From Komagataeibacter xylinus (lineage in GTDB: Bacteria; Pseudomonadota; Alphaproteobacteria; Acetobacterales; Acetobacteraceae): a DNA stretch of 64,000 bases. Below are positions 54,598 to 62,162 of this stretch, in pieces; the stretch's first letter is position 1, and every line of letters begins with the position of its first letter. A program made the translations under genes and the position numbers. The stretch lies in the NCBI RefSeq assembly GCF_009834365.1, contig NZ_CP041348.1:1-64000 (forward strand), written 5' to 3'. The notes under the pieces were generated by a model. It made no database searches and was not told the DNA's origin. It worked only from the letters and a program-made list of their open reading frames with translations.

Positions 54598-55704
54598 ATG
54601 AGAAAATCCATATTTCTGGCTGCCATTCTCGGCATCCTGTCCGGCTCCCTGACAGCGCATGCTACGGATGCGCGCATGGCCTATAAATCAGTGGGCGGCC
54701 AGTATAAGGCGGTCGCGGCTGTAGCGCCTACCTGTGGCGTAAGCAGCGCAGGCGCCCCGCTTGTATGCACGGCAGACGGCACGGCGGGAACGGCAGATGC
54801 GCGGATGGCCTACAAAATGGCCAACGGGCAGTATCAGGCGGTCATTCCCACTGTTCCTGTCTGTTCGGTGGACAGTTCGGGCGTTCCTCAGATATGCGAC
54901 TTCTCCAGCACGCCTGACCTGTCGTCGTATCTGACCACCACCGCTGCGGCGGCCACTTACTCGCAATTGAGCGGCGGCAACAGTCTCCTTGGGGAACAGC
55001 GCTTTGCATCCGCTTATTTTGCGGACCCGGACCAGGGTGTTTCGCGGGATGCTAAATTCGGGGATAAAGGCATCGCCGTCAGAGGCGGTACGAAAACCGA
55101 TACCCTGAGCGTCACCACATCCGCATACGTGCCGGACACCACGGCTACGGACAGCACAACTGCAGCACTCAATACGGAATCAGCGGCGGCGCGGTTCGTG
55201 AGCCAGACCACGGCGGCATCGACCTACGCGACGATCTCGGCGCTCAATACGCAGGTGAACAACGCCGCCGCAACGTATGAGACAATCGCGAACGCTACAG
55301 CATTGGCAAAAAGCACAGTTGACGCGCTCCAGGGATCTGCCACCGGCGACCTGTCTGCATCCGGCAGTAGTCTGTCTATGCCAATAGGGTCGAGCGGCCT
55401 CACGCTCACCATGTCCTACTCTGCAAGCGCCACCGGCTCACTGTCGATTGTTTCCGCGTCCGGCAGCATCACGCCGGTTGATATCTACGAAACGGCGGCA
55501 TGGGGCGCGACCTCGTTCAAGGGCTATACCCTCGACAGCGGAACCATCACCACAAAGCCAACTGTGATCGACAGCACATTCTATCTCTCGTCTAACGCGT
55601 GGGGGACATACCACATCGGCGTGGGCGGGAATCTCTACATCGTGGACATTTTCGGATCAGGGGCCGGTAAGCGCACGATACTCTCGTGGCGCAAGGTTCT
55701 CTGA
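54598..55704 (+). CDS. Exported accessory protein with DARMAYK repeats
   Basis: 368 residues. Signal peptide RKSIFLAAILGILSGSLTAHA at the start, then two related segments DARMAYKSVGGQYKAV and DARMAYKMANGQYQAV each ending in a Cys pair, a Thr/Ala-rich helical part and a C-terminal beta domain. No family recognised. A prophage gene with an export signal is probably expressed in the lysogen; surface modification or exclusion is possible. Confidence 0.65.
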   Translation: MRKSIFLAAILGILSGSLTAHATDARMAYKSVGGQYKAVAAVAPTCGVSSAGAPLVCTADGTAGTADARMAYKMANGQYQAVIPTVPVCSVDSSGVPQICDFSSTPDLSSYLTTTAAAATYSQLSGGNSLLGEQRFASAYFADPDQGVSRDAKFGDKGIAVRGGTKTDTLSVTTSAYVPDTTATDSTTAALNTESAAARFVSQTTAASTYATISALNTQVNNAAATYETIANATALAKSTVDALQGSATGDLSASGSSLSMPIGSSGLTLTMSYSASATGSLSIVSASGSITPVDIYETAAWGATSFKGYTLDSGTITTKPTVIDSTFYLSSNAWGTYHIGVGGNLYIVDIFGSGAGKRTILSWRKVL

Positions 55705-55725
55705 CACCCTCACAGGATAACAACA

Positions 55726-56163
55726 ATGCCTACTAATGCAATTTATCCTGCCGAGGATCAGCCGCAGCAGGGGATGCCCGTGCGCTGCGCCACGGTCGAG
55801 GATCTGGCCCGAGTGCGTGAGCGACTAGCGAAAGTCGAAGGCGGACACGATAACCTGCGCGACGGCCTGAGCACGCTCTCGCAGCAGTTTTCCGACTTCA
55901 GACTCGACCTCATGCAATCGGTTGCCGAAAATGCTGCCCGGACCCGGCGCGAAATCATGGAGCGCGTGGACGACATGACCGACACGGCCACCGAGCGCAA
56001 CAACGAGATATCGGGCAGGCTGGCCCGCATCGAGGGCGGCCTGAAACTGACCTCTTGGGTGACCATGACCTTCATCGTTCTCGCAACCGGCCTGCTGGGC
56101 TGGGGGCAGATTGGTGATGCAGCATGGTCGTTCTGCAAGCGTGCGTTCGGTTACGGTCCGTGA
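55726..56163 (+). CDS. Coiled-coil protein with C-terminal membrane helix
   Basis: 145 residues. Coiled coil (VEDLARVRERLAKVEGGHDN and following) and a TM segment (WVTMTFIVLATGLLGWGQIG). Resembles XhlA/haemolysin-type or spanin-like accessory lysis proteins. Confidence 0.6.
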   Translation: MPTNAIYPAEDQPQQGMPVRCATVEDLARVRERLAKVEGGHDNLRDGLSTLSQQFSDFRLDLMQSVAENAARTRREIMERVDDMTDTATERNNEISGRLARIEGGLKLTSWVTMTFIVLATGLLGWGQIGDAAWSFCKRAFGYGP

Positions 56164-56196
56164 CCGCACTCATCACGCATTTCGTTGAGGTTTAAC

Positions 56197-56535
56197 ATGA
56201 ACACCACTGCAAAACTCGGCGGACTTGGCGCCGTCATCGCGCTCCTGCTGACCGCAGTGCCGGAGCAATACACCCTCTACGCCGCGATCTTCGTCTTCGC
56301 CTGTAGCGCCGCCGCTGCCATCATCCCGCCGCCACATGCGGGCAGTCGGTGGGCCGTGGCCTATCAGCTTATGGTCACCATCGGCCTGAACATCGGATGG
56401 GCGGAAAATCACTTCAAGCCGGGGCAGGGCGGCGTGCGTGTGCCGCTTGCCGACAAGCCTGCCGCCAAGCAGGCCGTAACCGCCGCAGGCATCCCGGTCC
56501 TGAACAAGAAGGGTAAGCCTGAAACCCCTACGTGA
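56197..56535 (+). CDS. Holin candidate
   Basis: 112 residues with two hydrophobic segments (LGGLGAVIALLLTAV and LYAAIFVFACSAAAAIIPPP) and a charged C-terminus. ATG has GAGG eight bases before it. Adjacent to the coiled-coil membrane protein; together they could form the lysis cassette, although the hydrolase lies upstream. Confidence 0.55.
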   Translation: MNTTAKLGGLGAVIALLLTAVPEQYTLYAAIFVFACSAAAAIIPPPHAGSRWAVAYQLMVTIGLNIGWAENHFKPGQGGVRVPLADKPAAKQAVTAAGIPVLNKKGKPETPT

Positions 56536-56571
56536 CTGGCCGGTCCCGGCTCGATCATCCTGATTCCCCGA

Positions 56572-56592
56572 CCGCCCGCGAGGCGGTTTTTT
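56572..56592 (+). terminator. Intrinsic terminator
   Basis: CCGCC, loop CGCGA, GGCGG and six T, after the holin candidate. Confidence 0.8.
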
Positions 56593-56610
56593 CATATGGA
56601 GACGGCAGAC

Positions 56611-56892
56611 ATGCCTGATACGAACATCACCACCATTCCAGCGCTTGAAGGTCTCGTTGAAACCGCGCTGGGCAAGAAGGACACGGCCACGACGCAGGCC
56701 GATATCGCCTTGGCGGGCAACCTGCTGCAGACGCTTCTGCCGGTCATCGTCGAGAAGGCCGCGCCGAACCTCGATCTGTCCGGCATTGACGCAGCCCTGA
56801 CCAAGATCCTGAGCGGCGTTTCCGATCTCAAGACGGCGATCGAGACGAAGCCCGCGACGACTGCGGCTCCGACCGCCGCCGCTGTTTCCTAA
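56611..56892 (+). CDS. Hypothetical protein
   Basis: 93 residues (PDTNITTIPALEGLVETALG), helical, Ala/Thr-rich tail. ATG at 56611 has GGAG nine bases upstream; an in-frame ATG at 56596 sits against the terminator T run. Often seen as a prophage accessory; unknown role. Confidence 0.6.
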   Translation: MPDTNITTIPALEGLVETALGKKDTATTQADIALAGNLLQTLLPVIVEKAAPNLDLSGIDAALTKILSGVSDLKTAIETKPATTAAPTAAAVS

Positions 56893-56913
56893 CCGATCAA
56901 CAAGGAAATCATC

Positions 56914-57492
56914 ATGAACACGAGCATTTCTCGCCGATCCCTGCTGCGTGCCGGGGCTGGAACGCTGGCGGCTGGCCTGCTGGCAGCCTGCACCGTGACC
57001 AAGAGCGGCACGACCACCACGCTGACCCTCAACGTGGCCGAGGTCACAGACTACGGGAACGCGATCCTGTCATTTGCCAGCACGGCCATCAACGTCTCGT
57101 TCGTGGCGAGCGCGATGGGAACCGCGAACCTGGCACTCGCCAACACGGTGATTGCATCGCTGAAATCGGCCCTGTCCGCGTTCTCGACTGCCGCCGGGTC
57201 CAGCACGTCCGTCAGCTACGACAGTGCCAGCGTGAAAACCGCGTTCGACAGCATCCTTGCCGATGTGGAGAAGGTGGACACTCTCATCATTTCCACAATC
57301 ACCGGCACGGCAGCGAGCCTGTCAAGCAGCGTGGTATCTGAGGCCAAGACGGCGGCTGGTGCGGCTGAAACGCTGATCTCGCTGCTCAAGGCGATGATCG
57401 ACATGACTGGTCCGCGCCTGCGTGGCGTATCGCCCCTGAGCGGTGATGCGGCCATTGCGCAGATTGCCGTTTTCTCGGCTTCGCAGGGATGA
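56914..57492 (+). CDS. Tat-type lipoprotein
   Basis: 192 residues. SRRSLLRAGAGTLAAGLLAAC combines a twin-arginine motif with a lipobox ending at Cys26. The mature part is helical and Ala/Ser/Thr-rich. A phage-encoded folded lipoprotein in the cell envelope suggests a lysogenic trait such as receptor masking. Confidence 0.7.
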   Translation: MNTSISRRSLLRAGAGTLAAGLLAACTVTKSGTTTTLTLNVAEVTDYGNAILSFASTAINVSFVASAMGTANLALANTVIASLKSALSAFSTAAGSSTSVSYDSASVKTAFDSILADVEKVDTLIISTITGTAASLSSSVVSEAKTAAGAAETLISLLKAMIDMTGPRLRGVSPLSGDAAIAQIAVFSASQG

Positions 57493-57632
57493 CCGCCCAC
57501 GCGCTCGCTGGTCTGGGCCTGTTCCTGACCGGCGCGGCGTTCTCGCAGGTGCTGGCATTCGGCATCGCCGCGTGGCGGGAAGCTCGGCGCGAACGGCAGA
57601 TTGACGACACGCTTGGGCCGCCTGCGCCTTAG
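57489..57632 (+). CDS. Small membrane protein
   Basis: 47 residues: one hydrophobic helix (LAGLGLFLTGAAFSQVLAFG) then a basic cytoplasmic tail (REARRERQ). ATGA overlap with the lipoprotein gene. Confidence 0.55.
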   Translation: MTAHALAGLGLFLTGAAFSQVLAFGIAAWREARRERQIDDTLGPPAP

Positions 57633-57656
57633 TCATCAAAAATTGATGCGTACATG

Positions 57657-57685
57657 AAAAACCCCGCCCCAATTAAGGGACGGGG
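57657..57685 (-). terminator. Intrinsic terminator of the leftward accessory operon
   Basis: On the minus strand CCCCGTCCC, loop TTAATT, GGGGCGGGG (one G-U pair) and five T. Confidence 0.75.
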
Positions 57686-57710
57686 CTGAATCTGAGTTCT
57701 TGCATGTTTC

Positions 57711-57800
57711 TCAATTTCTGATGGGCATTTTGGCGAGGATGGTTCCGCCGACTGCCAGAACGATAGGCATGACGACGAAAGCGATAAGCTCCATAAGCAT
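57711..57800 (-). CDS. 29-residue membrane peptide
   Basis: MLMELIAFVVMPIVLAVGG, essentially one membrane helix, then a short basic end. Starts at a TGATG overlap with the DUF2335 gene and is followed by a terminator, so it is cotranscribed with it. Confidence 0.5.
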   Translation of the reverse strand: MLMELIAFVVMPIVLAVGGTILAKMPIRN

Positions 57801-58258
57801 CACCCTGACTTCTTGATGGTTTGAGCGTATTTTCCGGTAATCAAGGCCATAACCGTCCCTCCCACTGCTGCCGCTCCGATGCTTCCACCGGCCCAATCGT
57901 GCCCGCTCAAGCATAGACTTACGCCTGAAATGAGAGCCGCTATCGCAAACAGGAATCCAAGAATGCGCCCTGTCATATCCAACCAAAACCGTTGAAGTTG
58001 CTCCCGCTGCAGCCTCAGCCGCTCATCCTCGGAGTTCTGTTCTGCCATGCGGAGAATGCGTTCGGGCATATCCGCCTGGACTGCGCCGTATGCCGCAAGC
58101 TCGCTTGCGGGCGGCAATGGACCGCTGTGCTTCTGAAAAACTGCCGTCGCGCCCGGAATTCCTAGAATGGGATACCCGTCTATCGGTCCGACGTTCGCGG
58201 TAACTTTGTCAGGCGTCCGGGTTGAAGGGGGATTTTTCGGGGGATGATGTTCGGGCAT
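57800..58258 (-). CDS. DUF2335 membrane protein
   Basis: 152 residues. SGPLPPASELAAYGAVQADM and PERILRMAEQNSEDERLRLQ are the DUF2335 core; two C-terminal TM helices (ILGFLFAIAALISGVSLCL and GAAAVGGTVMALITG). Phage/mobile-element membrane proteins of unknown function, possibly exclusion. Confidence 0.78.
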   Translation of the reverse strand: MPEHHPPKNPPSTRTPDKVTANVGPIDGYPILGIPGATAVFQKHSGPLPPASELAAYGAVQADMPERILRMAEQNSEDERLRLQREQLQRFWLDMTGRILGFLFAIAALISGVSLCLSGHDWAGGSIGAAAVGGTVMALITGKYAQTIKKSG

Positions 58259-58427
58259 CTACGTCCTTCATTGCTCTTCGCAGTGATGAACCCACACGCC
58301 CCCATGAGCGCGCGCTGATCTCATTTGCCGTTGGAACAGGGTGATGCTCAGCCGGACTCGCAAAAGTGAGCAGGCCCGCAAACCCGGCGATCGTGCTCGC
58401 GATCAAACGTCGCGCATGACTGGCCAT
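58209..58427 (-). CDS. Small exported or membrane protein
   Basis: 72 residues with a hydrophobic N-terminus (ARRLIASTIAGFAGLLTFAS) like a signal peptide. GGGAGG lies eight bases before the ATG. Overlaps the DUF2335 gene by 50 bases in another frame, so only the translation signal and position support it. Confidence 0.42.
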   Translation of the reverse strand: MASHARRLIASTIAGFAGLLTFASPAEHHPVPTANEISARSWGRVGSSLRRAMKDVDARTSSPEKSPFNPDA

Positions 58428-58547
58428 ACTGGTTTCCTCCCTGATGAGGGCTTCATATGCATCGTGCAGGAACGCATAGCATGAATGGGAAGCAGGTTGC
58501 CATATCTCTCATGAATAGCTCGGCTCTGCGGATTCATGGGGTAAAAT

Positions 58548-58730
58548 TCAGCCCTTATCCACCTCAAGCCCCCTCGCGATCAGGCGGCGGATGGCTTCGG
58601 CGCGAGTAACGCTGTTGGCTTCGGCCCATGCATCAAGGTGGTCCAATAGAGGGCGTTGAATGCGCGAGCGCACTTCTTCGCTGTCCACGCGTGGCCGCCC
58701 CATCTTTTTGCGCGCATTAAGTGTTGACAT
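58548..58730 (-). CDS. Ribbon-helix-helix repressor of the second antirepressor locus
   Basis: 60 residues: RPRVDSEEVRSRIQRPLLDH and LDAWAEANSVTRAEAIRRLI with AT-hook-like GRPR. Divergent from the antirepressor at 58820 across a near-palindrome. ATG behind GTGGA. Confidence 0.75.
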   Translation of the reverse strand: MSTLNARKKMGRPRVDSEEVRSRIQRPLLDHLDAWAEANSVTRAEAIRRLIARGLEVDKG

Positions 58731-58738
58731 ATCCACTT

Positions 58739-58752
58739 TATACGCGCATATA
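58739..58752. promoter_or_regulatory. Near-palindromic operator
   Basis: TATACGCGCATATA between the RHH gene and the antirepressor; TATA-NGCGCN-TATA with two mismatched inner positions. Confidence 0.45.
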
Positions 58753-58819
58753 AGTCGGGCGGCAACGGAAATCTCACCTTCCGAAACCGCCCTAACCACA
58801 CCGAAACGGAGCTTCGGAT

Positions 58820-59674
58820 ATGGCTGATAATGCCAATAGCACAATTGCGATTAACCCGCAGCCCATGGATGGCGAACTGCGCATCAAGGATGAAGACCTC
58901 GGGGTGCGTCTCGGGTTTAATCGCCCGCGCGATATTCGCAAGATCATCGTGCGCTATCTGCCGGAATTGGGGCGCCTGGGGGTTTGCGCCACCGCGTCGC
59001 AAACCTCTGGAAGCAAGGGCGGAAGGCCCACAGAAGCATATTACCTCAACCGCAAGCAGGCCATCTTCATCACGGCCAAGTCGGAAACAGCGATTGCCGC
59101 CGATATCACGATTGAAATCGTCGAGCGGTTCGACGCTTACGAGCGCGGAGAAGTCGGTGCCATCAAGTCACCCGACCAGAAAAACAAGCGCATCCGCAAG
59201 CCAGCCTTCGATGTAGCTTTTGAACGCTGCCTGCGTGTCGCATCGCACCTGTCTCATCTGGACGAAAACCAGCGCCTTCTGATGGCCGCTCGCGGCACGA
59301 AGGAACTGTCAGGCATCAACCCGCTGGAATTGATGGGCGTAACATCCGTTGCCGCGCCGACGCAGGAAAATTACCTGACGCCCACACAGATCGGTAAGGA
59401 GATCGGCCTTAGCCCGATTGCCACGAACAAACTGATTACCTCCATTGGCTATCAGGTGAAGTCGGTCGGTTCCAGCGTGTCGAGTGACTATTCGATGACC
59501 GAGGCCGGTGGGAAGTATGGCCGGATGTTCGACACAACGCGCCGTCACGGCAAGGGATCGCAGCAGCAGTTGAAGTGGTCGCCCAATCTGGTTGGCATCC
59601 TGCGTGCCGCCATGCTGGCGGATAAGGATGCGCCGCACCCTTTCGCCAAGAACCCGGAGCCTGCCCCAGTGTAG
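58820..59674 (+). CDS. Second phage antirepressor
   Basis: 284 residues. N-terminal domain RLGFNRPRDIRKIIVRYLPE, GRPTEAYYLNRKQAIFITAK and AADITIEIVERFDAYERG is the regulatory/antirepressor type; the C-terminal domain (LTPTQIGKEIGLSPIATNKL) is HTH-like and ends PFAKNPEPAPV, matching the antirepressor at 49063. ATG with GGAG eight bases before. Forms an RHH-antirepressor-LTENPI module. Confidence 0.8.
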   Translation: MADNANSTIAINPQPMDGELRIKDEDLGVRLGFNRPRDIRKIIVRYLPELGRLGVCATASQTSGSKGGRPTEAYYLNRKQAIFITAKSETAIAADITIEIVERFDAYERGEVGAIKSPDQKNKRIRKPAFDVAFERCLRVASHLSHLDENQRLLMAARGTKELSGINPLELMGVTSVAAPTQENYLTPTQIGKEIGLSPIATNKLITSIGYQVKSVGSSVSSDYSMTEAGGKYGRMFDTTRRHGKGSQQQLKWSPNLVGILRAAMLADKDAPHPFAKNPEPAPV

Positions 59675-59676
59675 GG

Positions 59677-59946
59677 CTGACAGAAAACCCGATCAGCGGG
59701 CACTATCCAGAGGATGAGTATCTGCTCATCCTGATGGCGAACTATCGGGCGTGGGACCGCACATTCCAGCAGAGGCCGGATGATGCAGGCGCCCGGTGGT
59801 GCCGGGATAACTGCCTGATGCACATCCGGTCCCGCACAGGGATCAAGGCTGTTGTCGAGCAGGCAAGGTGCATCTTCCTGCGCAAGATCGGGGTGGACGT
59901 GGAGCCGATAGAGCTTCGGCCCATGCCACACAGGCAGATTGCTTAA
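59677..59946 (+). CDS. LTENPI-family small protein, second copy
   Basis: 89 residues: LTENPISGHYPEDEYLLIL, MANYRAWDRTFQQRP and RSRTGIKAVVEQARCIFLRK. Conserved residues start immediately after the antirepressor TAG, before the first ATG (59734), and CTG is at the same place as in the first copy. Start by CTG or by -1 frameshift. Confidence 0.6.
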   Translation: MTENPISGHYPEDEYLLILMANYRAWDRTFQQRPDDAGARWCRDNCLMHIRSRTGIKAVVEQARCIFLRKIGVDVEPIELRPMPHRQIA

Positions 59947-59950
59947 CCAC

Positions 59951-59978
59951 AAGGCGGTTCTTCGGAGCCGCCTTTTTT
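59951..59978 (+). terminator. Intrinsic terminator with UUCG tetraloop
   Basis: AAGGCGG and CCGCCTT enclose an inner stem closed by C-UUCG-G, followed by six T. Confidence 0.88.
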
Positions 59979-59990
59979 ATTGGATATACC

Positions 59991-60131
59991 ATGACAAAAC
60001 GCTTCCTCGGCTGCCTGATTATGACAGCCATCTGCCTTTCGGGATGCTCGACATACAGAGATTGCCGTTCCGAAAATATCCCCAAAGGGCAGTGCATTTT
60101 TGTAACTGTGTTTGAGAACATCCAGCCATGA
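59991..60131 (+). CDS. Small lipoprotein
   Basis: 46 residues: TKRFLGCLIMTAICLSGC signal peptide with lipobox Cys, then a short polar chain with two more Cys. Begins just after the terminator and overlaps the next gene. Could be an Rz1-like outer-membrane spanin, but it is poor in proline. Confidence 0.6.
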   Translation: MTKRFLGCLIMTAICLSGCSTYRDCRSENIPKGQCIFVTVFENIQP

Positions 60132-60931
60132 TCAATCGTAAACTCGGCTGCCGCCCGGCTGAACACCGGCCCGGCCAGCCGCATCTGTCCGTCATGCGCG
60201 GGTTCTGCGCCCGGCAGGCTCCGGCTAGGCTGATCCGAGACCATATCGACCCGCACCCCGGCATGTTGGGCAATGACGCGCTGGGCGATTGCACGGCGGC
60301 AGGCATTTTCAACCACATGCACGCCACGGCTGCGCTGGCTGGATTCGACGTGGCAGGCATCACCACAGACGCGGCAATCCGGTTCTACAGCCAGTCCACC
60401 GGCTACGTGCCAGGCAACCCGAACACGGACAACGGCGGCGTTGAGGTCGATGTGCTGACATCAGCGTCCCGTGATGGATGCGCACTGACCGATCAGACCC
60501 TGTATCCGTGCTGGGGGAGCGCCGATCCGGGCGACCTGAACGGGGTCCGCAACATCACCGCTGGCCTGTCCGCTGCCTATCTGGGCGTGCAGCTTGCCAC
60601 GGCGGATATGTGGGAGGACCAGGACGGCAACCTGCCGCCCGTTTGGGACACGGACAGTCCGACTGACCATGGCGATCCGACGCCGGGCAGCGCGGGCGGC
60701 CACTGTCTGCTGCTGTGGGATTACGCGGGCACAGCTGACACCGATCTGGTCACGCTCCTGACATGGGGCAGTAAGCAAAAAGCGACGTGGCGATGGCTCC
60801 GGTCCCGCATCATGGAGGCGCACGGTCTGGCTTGGGGCCAACTGCACGCGCCGGGCACGCTATATCCGTCTGGCGATGACTGGGCGGCTCTGGTCGCGTC
60901 TAATGAGGCATATCTGCGAGGTGCGGCATGA
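60128..60931 (+). CDS. Papain-like cysteine peptidase-fold protein
   Basis: 267 residues. PGMLGNDALGDCTAAGIFNH places Cys55 at a helix start, and GGHCLLLWDYAG places His192 before a strand, as in papain-like enzymes; VTLLTWGSKQKATWRWL follows. Such proteins are found in prophages of several proteobacteria. Substrate unknown; cleavage of peptides or of the cell wall is possible. Confidence 0.62.
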   Translation: MINRKLGCRPAEHRPGQPHLSVMRGFCARQAPARLIRDHIDPHPGMLGNDALGDCTAAGIFNHMHATAALAGFDVAGITTDAAIRFYSQSTGYVPGNPNTDNGGVEVDVLTSASRDGCALTDQTLYPCWGSADPGDLNGVRNITAGLSAAYLGVQLATADMWEDQDGNLPPVWDTDSPTDHGDPTPGSAGGHCLLLWDYAGTADTDLVTLLTWGSKQKATWRWLRSRIMEAHGLAWGQLHAPGTLYPSGDDWAALVASNEAYLRGAA

Positions 60932-61536
60932 AGTCGGTTCTGGTGCTGGCCTGCGCCCTCGGCCTGTCCGCCTGCGCCCATCAGGCACCCGTGCAGACCA
61001 CGATCCCGGCGGCCATGGCATCCATTCAGTCCAGTCTGGCGCAGGCCGGGGTGGTGTCGGTATCGCATGCGGGAGACTGGACGGCGGAGCAGGACGCCCT
61101 GTTCGTCCGCGCCATCCGGGCGGCGCAGTGCTCTCAGGACCGGCCCGACCCGGTGGTGGGCACGATTGCAGGCGACGTGACGCTTCAGCTATCCGGCCAG
61201 TTCACGCAGGGCGGTCAGTTCAGCGTAGGCGCGGCCACCACGGTGCCCACGTTCGGAGTGCAGGCCGATGCCAGCCGGACACGCGGGCAAGCCATCAGCC
61301 TGCCGGTGGCCTATGCCCCGTTGTCGTCCATGCCGGATGTGGAGATGGGGCGGCAGCTTGGCTACGAGGCGTCCATGTTCGCGCAGAATGATGATGCCCG
61401 GCACGCCGAGGCCAAGCGGCTGATCGCCGACCGCGAGGAATTGCGGGGGAGGGTGCAGGCGATGATTGATACCTGGGCCTCTGGCGAGTGTGTCGGGCGT
61501 GCGCCGGTCGCGCCGTTCGTGGGTGGGCGGCGATGA
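60928..61536 (+). CDS. Lipoprotein
   Basis: 202 residues with signal peptide and lipobox (LVLACALGLSACAHQ). Mature part has an Ala/Gly/Thr beta-like middle and a helical C-terminus. ATGA overlap with the papain-like gene, so the two are probably a functional unit at the envelope. Confidence 0.65.
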   Translation: MKSVLVLACALGLSACAHQAPVQTTIPAAMASIQSSLAQAGVVSVSHAGDWTAEQDALFVRAIRAAQCSQDRPDPVVGTIAGDVTLQLSGQFTQGGQFSVGAATTVPTFGVQADASRTRGQAISLPVAYAPLSSMPDVEMGRQLGYEASMFAQNDDARHAEAKRLIADREELRGRVQAMIDTWASGECVGRAPVAPFVGGRR

Positions 61537-61592
61537 TCTGGCGCTGGCTTCACCGGCTGTTCTGTTTGCGGAGAGGGTGCAAAAGGGACTGA
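61533..61592 (+). CDS. Possible 19-residue basic peptide
   Basis: MIWRWLHRLFCLRRGCKRD, starting at an ATGA overlap with the lipoprotein gene. Amphipathic and basic. Too short to judge. Confidence 0.25.
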   Translation: MIWRWLHRLFCLRRGCKRD

Positions 61593-61769
61593 TTCCCTAT
61601 TCGCTCGTACGGGAGGATTATTGGCAGTTTGCCTCCATAAAACGATAATTCCCTTGCCGTTCGTACACCCCGCCACCAATAAGGCCGGATCAGGGGTAAA
61701 ACCCTTGGTAAACTGCCATTTATAGGCCGCCCCCTGCTCATATTGGTCAATCGCGGATCATGCCTCTAC

Positions 61770-62124
61770 AAAAAAAACGGCAGGAACCCGAAGGCCCTGC
61801 CGCTCGTAATCGCCCCCGCGTGCACGCGAGGCCTTCGTGGGGCGCTTCAACGCGCTCGGGCCACGCTCCCGCCAACTATTCCCATATTGGAAACAGTTGG
61901 AACCTTTTCGCTACGCAGGACGCAATCCCCGATCTCTTGGGCGTTCAGGCTACTGCCCGTCCGCTTAATTGCCACGGCAAGCGATGCTTATCATGGCGCG
62001 TGGGATAGCTTTCCCACCTCGCAGCGCGCCCTTGCGGGCATTCATGAAACTGGCGCGGGGCTTTCACCCGCTGCCGCCTGAGATGGATAGGTGTCAGGCA
62101 TCTTTCCTTCTAAGCCGAAGGACT
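61770..62124 (-). ncRNA. Candidate small RNA or leader beside the integrase gene
   Basis: The gap 61593-62162 has no convincing long gene. On the minus strand a promoter-like pair (TTGTAC at 62154-62159, TATAAG at 62131-62136, 17-base spacer) is followed by about 355 bases with several hairpins (for example CCAACT...AGTTGG) and ends in a strong intrinsic terminator (CGGCAGG/CCTGCCG plus eight T, 61770-61802). It contains two tiny open frames (19 and 26 codons, the first behind AAGGA), so it could encode peptides instead. Confidence 0.4.
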
Positions 62125-62162
62125 AGAAGTCTTATACTAGAAAGGCAGGGGCTGTACAAGTG

